DNA of 64,000 bases, from positions 186,001 through 250,000 of the forward strand of contig CAJIZA010000003.1 of NCBI GenBank assembly GCA_905181815.1, in the 5' to 3' direction. Below, one piece after another: positions 55,180 through 63,399 of this stretch (its first letter is position 1; every line of letters begins with the position of its first letter). Made by a program: the position numbers and the translations under genes. The notes under the pieces are model-generated. The model worked only from the letters and a program-made list of their open reading frames with translations, was not told where the DNA came from and searched no databases. This DNA comes from an uncultured Planktomarina sp. (GTDB lineage: Bacteria > Pseudomonadota > Alphaproteobacteria > Rhodobacterales > Rhodobacteraceae).

Positions 55180-55887
55180 GTGTTGCAAGTGATTTATCTC
55201 CATCAATGTCCTGGTTGCCGGGTCTTGGCACAAAACCTCCTGCACTTTTGCCCAGAATGTTGCCGCGAGGCGCATTTTATTGCTGGCTGTGCCCGTCCAA
55301 AATGTGGTGGGCAAATGTTGGGGGGCCGCAATGATGCGAATATTTTTTGTGACGACTGCTTAAATAACCCACGGCCCTGGGGCAGTGGGCGAGTGATGTT
55401 TATGTATAGCGCTGCAACTCGCAGTATGATTTTGGCCTTCAAGCGCAAAGATCGGTATTATCTTATATAGCCCTTTGCCTATTGGATGTTGCGCCGGGGC
55501 GAGGACACCTTTCCAACCAACCCTTTGCTCATTCCAATTCCTCTACATTGGCAACGATAACGGGGACAACTGTTAAATCAATCAGCGGTCATTGCGCAGA
55601 AGATGGCGTGGATGGTCTGAGTTGAGTGTTGTTTGGACGGGTTGAAGAAGTGTCGGTGCACACCGGAGCTTAAGGCTCATACTGTACAGGAACGCCGAAA
55701 ATTGCCGCATGCTTCCATGGCGGTAAACCCGATGCGGGCTGGATGTGTGGCTGGGCGGGAGAGGGTTTTGCTGGACAATACCTTTCCTTACGAGGCCACT
55801 TTATCGGAAGCTGCGCGGGCGTGCCTGGAAGCTGGGGCGAAAACTGTTTCTTTGATTGCATTGGCCTGGGCTGCAAAATTAGCCTGA
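55180..55887 (+). pseudogene. comF (competence/phosphoribosyltransferase-like) pseudogene
   Basis: A single frame reads as ComF through three nonsense codons. The N-terminal zinc ribbon is intact (CPGC, CPEC, CARPKCGG, CDDC), followed by GRVMFMYSAATRSMILAFKRKDR. Then come stops TAG 55468-55470, TAA 55558-55560 (inside IPIPLHWQR/RGQLLNQSAV) and TGA 55618-55620. The phosphoribosyl-binding motif VLLVDDVMTSGATL has decayed to VLLDNTFPYEATL before LSEAARACLEAGAKTV. ComF helps single-strand DNA handling in transformation. No indel is needed, so decay seems fairly recent. The 211 bp after it (55888-56098) hold nothing recognisable. Confidence 0.9.
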
Positions 55888-56098
55888 TCTTGCGCGACAG
55901 CGTTGTGGAGACCGCAAGCCTGGCAGAGATAGAAAAAAATTTCCATATTGCGGCAGGATCATTTACAGCATTTTCAATTACCGGTGAGTTACATGCATCA
56001 TCACAGCTTCCAAGGCCCTAAATGCGCGACAGGACTGTGATGAAACGGTGTTAACCTAAAGTGCTGTAATGGCAGTGGACCCTATGGAGTTTTAGTTA

Positions 56099-56356
56099 AT
56101 GGCGATTATCGAATTATACACCTCACCGCTTTGCGGTTATTGCCACGCGGCCAAACGGCTTTTGGATGGTAAAGGCGCGACTTTTCTCGAAGTGGATCTT
56201 TCACGGAGCCCGGAGCGCCGTTCTGAAATGCAAACGCGAGCTAATGGTCGGCATACAGTCCCGCAGATTTTTATAGATGATGTGCATATTGGCGGATGTG
56301 ATGAGCTTTACGCTCTGGATCGATCTGGCAAATTGGCAGCGATGTTGGCGTTGTGA
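56099..56356 (+). CDS. grxC: Glutaredoxin 3 (GrxC-type)
   Basis: The 85-residue dithiol glutaredoxin has active site CGYC (Cys12, Cys15; CPYC is usual) and TVPQIFIDD and GGCDEL for glutathione binding. It reduces glutathione mixed disulfides. The stop overlaps the GTG start of the next gene. Confidence 0.95.
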   Translation: MAIIELYTSPLCGYCHAAKRLLDGKGATFLEVDLSRSPERRSEMQTRANGRHTVPQIFIDDVHIGGCDELYALDRSGKLAAMLAL

Positions 56357-57195
56357 AAGTTGCGATTGCGCAAATAACTTCCAGCGACCAGCCAGCTGAG
56401 AATCTTGCAACAGTCTTGAAGCTTATGGATCAATCGGCTGGGCAAGATATTTTGTTCCTACCGGAGGTGACAAATTGCATTTCGCTTGACCGGGCCCATC
56501 AATTGCAGGTTTTGGACCCCTATGATGGGAACAGTTTTATTGTGGCCATCTGTGAACGGGCGCGGCGCTTGGGACTTTGGGTTGCGCTTGGCTCGGTGAC
56601 GGTCAAAATTGACGGCGATGACGGTCGCTTTGCCAACCGCTCTGTTATAATCAATAAAGAGGGGAAGATTGTTGCATTTTATGATAAAATTCATATGTTC
56701 GATGTTACCTTGTCTCACACAGAGCAGTATCACGAGTCGAAGGGCTATCGTCCTGGCACCGAGGCGGCTGTCGTGCAGACGCCTTGGGCTGAGCTGGGGC
56801 TTAGTATTTGCTATGACCTGCGGTTTGCGGCTTTGCATCGTGCCCTCGCGCAGGCTGGGGCCCAGGTCCTGGCGGTGCCTTCTGCCTTTGCCCGCCCAAC
56901 TGGGGAGGCGCATTGGCATGTTTTGCTGCGGGCTCGGGCGATTGAGACAGGGTGTTTTGTGATCGCTGCGGCGCAAACTGGTGTGCATCCAGGATCTGGA
57001 CGCAAAACATTTGGGCATAGTTTGATTGTTGGACCTTGGGGCGAGGTAATTTTGGACGCAGGACCGGAAATAGGATTGCATTTCGAGACACTAGACTTAG
57101 GTGAATCAGAGAAGGCGCGTGCGCGTGTTGCATCTTTGCAGCACGATCGCCAGTTTGGTTTGAAACGGTATCAAAGTTATGACAAAATTGATTGA
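56353..57195 (+). CDS. Nitrilase-family carbon-nitrogen hydrolase
   Basis: The 280-residue enzyme has the catalytic triad Glu38 (FLPEVTN), Lys112 (YDKIHMFDV) and Cys153 (SICYDLRF). The sequence around the cysteine fits the Nit1/Nit2-like group, which includes omega-amidase and deaminated-glutathione amidase. The GTG start at 56353 is coupled to grxC, which fits a glutathione-related task. The end overlaps the MarR gene. Confidence 0.88.
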   Translation: MKVAIAQITSSDQPAENLATVLKLMDQSAGQDILFLPEVTNCISLDRAHQLQVLDPYDGNSFIVAICERARRLGLWVALGSVTVKIDGDDGRFANRSVIINKEGKIVAFYDKIHMFDVTLSHTEQYHESKGYRPGTEAAVVQTPWAELGLSICYDLRFAALHRALAQAGAQVLAVPSAFARPTGEAHWHVLLRARAIETGCFVIAAAQTGVHPGSGRKTFGHSLIVGPWGEVILDAGPEIGLHFETLDLGESEKARARVASLQHDRQFGLKRYQSYDKID

Positions 57196-57622
57196 AACAT
57201 TATCTGTCAGCCTGTTTTCGGAAATTTTGGCGCTGGAGCAACTGTTGCGCAGTCGAATTTCGAAGGGTTTGCCGAAAGGTATGGAGCTGTCGCATTTTTC
57301 TGTGCTTAATCATTTGGCGCATGTGGGTGGAGAACGCACCCCAGCGCAATTGGCCAAAACCTTCAATCTGACACGTGGAGCGATGACCAATACGCTCAAC
57401 AAGTTGGAATGGGCCGGCTATGTTCATATTCGGCCTGATTGGGATGATGCTCGGCGCAAGCAGGTTGTGATAAGCCCCTCTGGTCGTGCAGCACGTGATC
57501 ATGCTTTCGCTCAGATATCCCCTATTTTGACCGCCGCAACCGGTGTGTCGGGGGTGGATAACATCAAGAGTGTTCTACCCATATTGCGCGAGTTGCGTTT
57601 GAGCTTGTCCGGCGATGCCTAG
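57179..57622 (+). CDS. MarR-family transcription regulator
   Basis: The 147-residue protein has the winged helix-turn-helix of the MarR family ([24 protein letters not shown], then WAGYVHI and DDARRKQV wing). It overlaps the nitrilase gene by 17 nt, so it is in the grxC operon. Target unknown. Its stop shares CTAG with ubiG. Confidence 0.9.
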   Translation: MTKLIETLSVSLFSEILALEQLLRSRISKGLPKGMELSHFSVLNHLAHVGGERTPAQLAKTFNLTRGAMTNTLNKLEWAGYVHIRPDWDDARRKQVVISPSGRAARDHAFAQISPILTAATGVSGVDNIKSVLPILRELRLSLSGDA

Positions 57623-58365
57623 GTGGGCTTGATGCTTGCGGTGACATAGTTGACGCTGAGATCTTGCGCTGAGATGGACCAGTTCCAAGTCAATTTATTA
57701 AAGACAAAGCCTTTGCGGTCTACGGGTTTGAGTCCAGCTTCCTCCAGTAGGCCAAAGAGTTCATCTGGGGTGATAAATTTATTCCAATCATGGGTGCCCT
57801 TGGGCAACCATCGCATGACCCATTCCGCTCCGATGATGGCAAAGAGAAAGCTCTTGGGGTTGCGGTTAAGAGTGGAGCAAATATGTAGGCCACCTGGGCA
57901 CAAAAGCTGTTGGCAGGCGAAGAGATAGGCCGGTGGACTGGCCACATGTTCGACCACCTCCATGTTCAAAATCACGTCAAATTGCTCATTGGCTCCTGCC
58001 AAGGCTTCGGCGGTGATGTGGCGGTAATCAATCTTGAGACCTGATTGTTCTGCGTGTAGTTTTGCCACGGGAATATTGCCTGCGGCGGCATCTGCACCAA
58101 CAACAGTCGCGCCAAGACGGGCCATAGGTTCACAGAGCAACCCACCGCCGCAACCGATATCCAAGATCCGCAAGCCTTTAAATGGAAGATCTGCTGATAA
58201 ATCGCGGTCAAACTCCATGGAAATTTGCTGGGTGATATAATCCAAACGGCAAGGATTGAGCATGTGCAAAGGTTTGAATTTGCCCTCTAAATCCCACCAC
58301 TCTGCAGCCATCTCTTCAAACTTTGCGACTTCTGCGGGGTCGACGGTTGATTGGTTGCCTTGCAT
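57619..58365 (-). CDS. ubiG: Ubiquinone biosynthesis O-methyltransferase UbiG
   Basis: The 248-residue methyltransferase has [19 protein letters not shown] (SAM motif I) and NMEVVEHV. UbiG does both O-methylations of ubiquinone synthesis. ATG 58365 has GGAG 5-9 nt upstream; two earlier in-frame ATGs (58377, 58371) overlap that ribosome site. It diverges from the iminopeptidase gene. Confidence 0.95.
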   Translation of the reverse strand: MQGNQSTVDPAEVAKFEEMAAEWWDLEGKFKPLHMLNPCRLDYITQQISMEFDRDLSADLPFKGLRILDIGCGGGLLCEPMARLGATVVGADAAAGNIPVAKLHAEQSGLKIDYRHITAEALAGANEQFDVILNMEVVEHVASPPAYLFACQQLLCPGGLHICSTLNRNPKSFLFAIIGAEWVMRWLPKGTHDWNKFITPDELFGLLEEAGLKPVDRKGFVFNKLTWNWSISAQDLSVNYVTASIKPT

Positions 58366-58434
58366 TCCCATCTCCATATGGATTTAACTTATCAGGCAGG
58401 GCTTCACCCGACCATTGCATTATATAGGACAGTT

Positions 58435-59403
58435 ATGGACAAAGTCGCAGGTCAAAAACGCGCAGTGCAACTTCTTTATCCGGCAATTGAGCCTTTCGAT
58501 CAACGGATTTTAAGCGTGGGCGATGGACATCACATATACGTGGAGCAATGCGGCAAGCCCGATGGCATGCCTGTGGTTGTTTTGCATGGCGGTCCTGGTG
58601 GCGGGTGCAGCCCGTCGATGCGCCGGTATTTTGACCCCGCGGTCTACCGTATTATTCTCTTCGACCAACGCGGCTGCGGGCGCTCGCGTCCTCACGCGGA
58701 GGTGGCACATAACACCACTTGGCATTTGGTGTCGGATGTTGAGAAAATTCGTGAAGCTTTAGGCATTGAGCGCTGGATGGTCTTTGGCGGCAGTTGGGGC
58801 GCGACCCTGGCTTTGATTTATGCTCAGGCCCATGCCTCCTCAGTGCAGCATCTGATTTTGCGCGGCGTGTTCTTGGGCCAGAAAGCTGAGCTAGATTGGT
58901 TTTATGGAGGTGGCGCTGGGCTGTTTTGGCCAGAAGCCTGGGCGCGATTTTGCGATTTAATTCCTGAGCAGGAGCAAGCTGATCTGATCGCGGCCTACGG
59001 TGCTCGGCTGTTTAGTGGAGATTTGATGCAAGAGACCCGCTACGCCCGTGCTTGGGCGGGTTGGGAGAATGCCTTAGCGTCGATTGAATCGACGGGAGTG
59101 TCTGGGGAAACCCCATCGCAATATGCCCGCGCTTTTGCTCGGCTTGAAAACCACTATTTTTCGAACCAGTTGTTTTTGAGTGCGGACCAGGCGGTGTTAA
59201 ACAATATGGACTGCTTGGCTGAGATTCCAGGTGACATTGTTCAAGGCCGCTATGACATGATCTGCCCGCCAAAAACCGCCTGGCAATTGGCGCAGGCATG
59301 GCCAAAGGCACGATTGCAAATGGTGGGTAAGGCTGGACATGCATTGTCGGATGCGCCCATAAGTGCGCAATTGGTGAAAATCATGGATGCTTTGCGCCTG
59401 TAG
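58435..59403 (+). CDS. pip: Proline iminopeptidase
   Basis: The 322-residue alpha/beta hydrolase has HGGPGGG (51-57, oxyanion hole), the nucleophile Ser120 in GGSWGAT, an Asp in GRYDMICPP and the final His302 in KAGHALSD. It cuts N-terminal proline from peptides. Frame upstream of 58435 overlaps ubiG and is not conserved. It may work with the peptide-type importer that follows, though they are separated by 83 bp. Confidence 0.93.
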   Translation: MDKVAGQKRAVQLLYPAIEPFDQRILSVGDGHHIYVEQCGKPDGMPVVVLHGGPGGGCSPSMRRYFDPAVYRIILFDQRGCGRSRPHAEVAHNTTWHLVSDVEKIREALGIERWMVFGGSWGATLALIYAQAHASSVQHLILRGVFLGQKAELDWFYGGGAGLFWPEAWARFCDLIPEQEQADLIAAYGARLFSGDLMQETRYARAWAGWENALASIESTGVSGETPSQYARAFARLENHYFSNQLFLSADQAVLNNMDCLAEIPGDIVQGRYDMICPPKTAWQLAQAWPKARLQMVGKAGHALSDAPISAQLVKIMDALRL

Positions 59404-59486
59404 TGGGAAGCCCTGAGAAGAGACTTTACATATGCCCTTCAGGCGTTAACCTCGATGAAATAAATAATTGAATTAGGAGATGTCTG

Positions 59487-60476
59487 GTGGGGTCTATCTT
59501 TCAGATCATTCTTCAGCGATTGGCATTGGGTGCATTAACATTGCAGATCGTTTCGATAGTTATTTTTGTTGCCGTGAATGCCTTGCCTGGTGATTTTGCC
59601 CAGGCGATTTTGGGGCAGGGGGCAACCGACGAGGCCGTGGCGCAAATCCGTGCGGACTTGGGCTTAGACCAAAACTATTTTACGAGATATTTCTCCTGGC
59701 TGGTCAATGTTTTGACCGGTAATCTGGGGATCAGCTTTGCACAGATGAATTTTGCGTCGAATATGGGCGGGGATCAATTGGTGGGCGTGGTGGAGCAAAT
59801 TGCCCCACGGTTTAAAGCGACAATGTTTTTAGCTGGTGTCACAGCGATTTTTGCGGTGCCAATCTCGATCACCTTGGGTGTTCTGGCGGCACTTTATCGC
59901 AACTCTATCTTTGATCGGGCGGTGAATATTACGACCCTATCGTCTATTTCCAGTCCGGAATTTTTCCTTGCCTACATCCTGATTTTGGTACTGGCGGTGC
60001 TCAACCCCATCTTTCCTTCTCTGTCGAATGTTTATGAGGGCATGGCATTGGGCGAAAAACTCAACCGGACCATGCTCCCGGCTTTGACCCTGACCTTAGT
60101 GGTGACGGCCCATATGATGCGGATGACCCGCGCGGCGATTATCAACCTTTTGGCCAGTCCCTATATTGAAATGGCCCGCCTCAAAGGCATCAGCCCCATG
60201 CGCGTGATTGTGCGCCATGCGCTGCCGAACGCCTTGGCCCCGATTATCAATGTAATTGCACTCAACCTTGCCTATTTAATCACTGGTGTTGTAGTGGTAG
60301 AGGTGGTGTTTGTATATCCAGGCATTGGTCAACTGTTTGTCGATAGCGTGAAAATTCGCGATATTCCGGTGGTGCAGGCCTGCTGCCTCATCTTTGCAGC
60401 GGCCTATATCTTACTGAATTTGATGGCGGATATTCTATCCATTCTCTCCAACCCAAGATTGAGGCACCCGAAATGA
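59487..60476 (+). CDS. DppB-type ABC importer permease
   Basis: The 329-residue permease has the N-terminal helix and segment typical of DppB/OppB (VNALPGDFAQAILG, LGLDQNYFTRYFSW), and the EAA loop EMARLKGISPMRVIVRHALPN. The GTG start at 59487 has TTAGGAGA 7-13 nt upstream. It overlaps the second permease by ATGA. The family carries di/oligopeptides, nickel or related solutes. Confidence 0.93.
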   Translation: MGSIFQIILQRLALGALTLQIVSIVIFVAVNALPGDFAQAILGQGATDEAVAQIRADLGLDQNYFTRYFSWLVNVLTGNLGISFAQMNFASNMGGDQLVGVVEQIAPRFKATMFLAGVTAIFAVPISITLGVLAALYRNSIFDRAVNITTLSSISSPEFFLAYILILVLAVLNPIFPSLSNVYEGMALGEKLNRTMLPALTLTLVVTAHMMRMTRAAIINLLASPYIEMARLKGISPMRVIVRHALPNALAPIINVIALNLAYLITGVVVVEVVFVYPGIGQLFVDSVKIRDIPVVQACCLIFAAAYILLNLMADILSILSNPRLRHPK

Positions 60477-61672
60477 GTTGGTTGCTGAATTTGATTTTGG
60501 TCCTGATTGTGACTGCCGTTGTTGCCTGGGTGTTTCGCTTTTTCGGTCAAAAATTCACTCACAACAAACCATTTTTCCGGGATATGCCTTTTGTAGTCGC
60601 CTTTGGCTATGTTGCGGGTCTGTTGGTGTTGATTGCCGCAGTGAGCTATTACTTTCGACCCTTAGAGGTCAACGGCGTGCCTTCCGCTGGGGTGATCTTT
60701 TTCCGTTGGGCGGTGCAGGGCTTTATCGGCTTTGCAATTGCTGCCTATCTGTTTCGCCTGTTTGGTCGGGCCGTTGGAACGGCTGGGACGCGAAAATTGT
60801 TTCGCGCCATGCCGCTGACGGCTGCTTTTGGTGTTTTGGTCATCTTGCTTTATGCGCTTGTATCTATTTTTGCTGGATCGATTGCGCCCTATGGGCAGGA
60901 AGAGATTTTTACGAACGCCAATATTGTGCCTGGAGGCAACCCAATTATGGGTGGCGATCCAAACTTTCCGCTTGGTACGGATCAAATTGGCCGTGATATT
61001 TATAGCCGTCTGATCTATGGGGCTCAGAACACTGTGGGCATTGCCTTTGCCACCACATGCCTGGCCTTTTTTGTGGGCGGCTCGCTGGGATTTTTAGTGG
61101 CAATTGTTGGGGGTTGGTTGGATCAAATCCTGTCACGTGCCGTTGATGTCTTAATGGCCATACCTGCGCTCATTTTTGCACTGCTTTTGATGACAATCGC
61201 GAGCGTTTGGTCAAACCAGCTTGGTATTGACCGCACAATCTTCATGATTTTGATCATTGCGATGATTGACAGCACGCGAGTCTATCGTTTGGCGCGAGCG
61301 GTGGGGCAAAGTATTGTCGTGATGGACTATATCGAAGCAGCCAAGCTGCGGGGAGAGGGTATGGGATATCTCATTTTTAAAGAAATACTACCCAACGCCA
61401 TGGCGCCGCTTTTGGCTGAATTTGGTTTGCGGTTTTGTTTTGTGTTTCTCACCATTGCGTCACTATCTTTCTTGGGCGTGGGCATTCAGCCGCCCCTCGC
61501 TGATTGGGGAACGATGGTCAAAGATCTGTCGCAATTCATAAATTTTGCTGCTTTTGCACCAAATGTAGCCACTGCACCCCTATTAGCGGCTGGAGCAATT
61601 GCCTTGCTCACTGTGGCAGTGAATTTCGTGGTAGATTGGATGCTGCATAAATCTTCGGGCTTGAAGGATTAG
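60473..61672 (+). CDS. DppC-type ABC importer permease with long N-terminal extension
   Basis: The C-terminal part (from about residue 115) is a normal DppC: HPLGTD-like FPLGTDQIGRDIYSRLIYGAQ, and EAA loop EAAKLRGEGMGYLIFKEILPN. Ahead lie about 110 extra residues with about three additional hydrophobic helices, making 399 residues instead of the usual 280-300. The extension looks like part of the coding frame, as it starts with the ATGA overlap to the first permease. Confidence 0.9.
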   Translation: MSWLLNLILVLIVTAVVAWVFRFFGQKFTHNKPFFRDMPFVVAFGYVAGLLVLIAAVSYYFRPLEVNGVPSAGVIFFRWAVQGFIGFAIAAYLFRLFGRAVGTAGTRKLFRAMPLTAAFGVLVILLYALVSIFAGSIAPYGQEEIFTNANIVPGGNPIMGGDPNFPLGTDQIGRDIYSRLIYGAQNTVGIAFATTCLAFFVGGSLGFLVAIVGGWLDQILSRAVDVLMAIPALIFALLLMTIASVWSNQLGIDRTIFMILIIAMIDSTRVYRLARAVGQSIVVMDYIEAAKLRGEGMGYLIFKEILPNAMAPLLAEFGLRFCFVFLTIASLSFLGVGIQPPLADWGTMVKDLSQFINFAAFAPNVATAPLLAAGAIALLTVAVNFVVDWMLHKSSGLKD

Positions 61673-61676
61673 GGTC

Positions 61677-63323
61677 ATGACACAGCCGCTCCTCAAAATA
61701 CGTGGGTTGAAAATCGATGGCAAATCCGATGAGGTTTGGAAGCCAATTGTGAACGAGATAGATCTTGATCTGAAAAAGGGGGAAGTTCTGGGATTGATTG
61801 GTGAATCGGGTGCAGGAAAATCGACGGTTGGTCTAGCTGCGATGGGATTTACCCGCGACGGGTGTCGCATATCCGGCGGAGCTGTGGATTTTGATGGAGT
61901 GGATTTGGTGACCGCTTCTGCTGCGGTGAAGCGCAACATGCTGGGCAAGAGAATTGCCTATGTGGCGCAATCTGCTGCGGCTAGCTTTAACCCGGCGCAT
62001 CGTTTGATTGACCAACATACCGAAGCGCCGACGCAACATAAACTGCGGACCAAGGCTGAAAGCGAGTTGGATGGTATGGAGCTTTACCGCCGTCTACGCC
62101 TTCCAGATCCAGACCACATTGGCTTTCGCTATCCGCACCAAGTTTCTGGGGGGCAATTGCAGCGCGCGATGACCGCGATGGCTATGTCGTGCCGACCAGA
62201 CCTGATCATTTTTGATGAGCCAACTACGGCGCTGGATGTGACTACTCAGATCGAAGTCTTAGCCGCTATTCGCGACATTGTGGAGCAGTTTGATACGGCT
62301 GCCATTTACATTACCCATGACCTTGCAGTCGTGGCGCAGATGGCTGATCGGATTAAAGTATTGTTACGGGGTGATGAGGTAGAAGAGGCAGAGACCCGCG
62401 CCATGCTCTCGGCGCCGCGCGAAGACTATACCAAGTCCCTTTGGGCCGTGCGGTCTTTCCAAAGACCTGCAAAACTGGCGATTTCAACTGGGGTAATTCC
62501 GATTGTGTCTTTGAAAAACGTCTCAGGGGCTTATGGAAAATCTCCTGTTTTGTTTGATGTTGCATTTGATATCCACGTGGGTCGCACAGTGGCGGTGGTG
62601 GGCGAATCTGGATCAGGAAAATCGACGACGGCGCGCTGCATCACTGGGCTATTACCGCCAAGCCAGGGGTATATTGAGTTTAACGGCGAAGCCTTGCCGT
62701 TGGATTATCGTAAGCGCAGCAAAGATCAATTGCGTCAGGTGCAGATGATTTACCAAATGGCCGATACAGCGCTCAATCCGCGCAGCTCGATTGGTGATAT
62801 TATTGGCCGGCCGGTGCAGTTTTATTCTGGCCTCACCGGTTCTGCAAAACGCAAACGGGTTGAGGAGCTATTGGCGCAGATTGAACTGGAGCCAGGACAA
62901 TATATTGATCGTCTGCCCAGTGAACTGTCTGGCGGGCAGAAGCAGCGCATTGGTATTGCTCGCGCCCTGGCCGCCGAACCGCAGTTCATCATCTGTGATG
63001 AGGTGACTTCAGCGCTTGATCAACTGGTGGCAGAGGGTATTTTGAAACTTCTTGCGCAGCTACAAGACGACTTGTGCTTGTCCTATATGTTCATCACCCA
63101 TGACCTCGCGACCGTGCGGGCGATCAGTGATGATGTTGTGGTCATGAAAGATGGCAGGGTTGTTGAGCAGGGGCCAAAAGCCGAGATGTTTCAACCGCCA
63201 CACCATCCCTATACTGATCTTTTGCTCTCATCTGTGCCTGAAATGGACCCAGATTGGCTTACAAACCTGTTAAATGGGCGTGGAGTGGATAACATCGGTG
63301 ACGCAGCGGTTGGGAAGATGTAA
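61677..63323 (+). CDS. Fused DppD-DppF ABC importer ATPase
   Basis: The 548-residue protein has two ATPase halves. The first has GESGAGKST, SGGQLQRAMTAMAM and LIIFDEPTTALD; the second (from about residue 280) has GESGSGKST, LSGGQKQRIGIARAL and IICDEVTSALD. It powers the two permeases. Such fused forms are common in oligopeptide-type systems. It starts 4 bp after the second permease. Confidence 0.94.
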   Translation: MTQPLLKIRGLKIDGKSDEVWKPIVNEIDLDLKKGEVLGLIGESGAGKSTVGLAAMGFTRDGCRISGGAVDFDGVDLVTASAAVKRNMLGKRIAYVAQSAAASFNPAHRLIDQHTEAPTQHKLRTKAESELDGMELYRRLRLPDPDHIGFRYPHQVSGGQLQRAMTAMAMSCRPDLIIFDEPTTALDVTTQIEVLAAIRDIVEQFDTAAIYITHDLAVVAQMADRIKVLLRGDEVEEAETRAMLSAPREDYTKSLWAVRSFQRPAKLAISTGVIPIVSLKNVSGAYGKSPVLFDVAFDIHVGRTVAVVGESGSGKSTTARCITGLLPPSQGYIEFNGEALPLDYRKRSKDQLRQVQMIYQMADTALNPRSSIGDIIGRPVQFYSGLTGSAKRKRVEELLAQIELEPGQYIDRLPSELSGGQKQRIGIARALAAEPQFIICDEVTSALDQLVAEGILKLLAQLQDDLCLSYMFITHDLATVRAISDDVVVMKDGRVVEQGPKAEMFQPPHHPYTDLLLSSVPEMDPDWLTNLLNGRGVDNIGDAAVGKM

Positions 63324-63334
63324 GATCGAATCAC

Positions 63335-63369
63335 CCTCCCTGCCAAACAGGGGGCGCGGGGCGACCCGC
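63335..63369 (+). other. Two adjacent hairpins before the binding-protein gene
   Basis: CCCTG (63338-63342) pairs with CAGGG (63348-63352), and GCGGG (63356-63360) with CCCGC (63365-63369). They sit in the 76-bp gap between the ATPase and the binding-protein gene with no T run. Such hairpins can stabilise a downstream or upstream transcript segment and raise binding-protein output; this is inference. Confidence 0.5.
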
Positions 63370-63399
63370 CAAAAATGAAAGCAACATAGGAGAAGACGA

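Noticed and set aside
61132-61140. TGTCACGTGCC resembling a parS core
   Set aside because: Only the CACGTG core matches; the outer arms are not palindromic as in TGTTTCACGTGAAACA.
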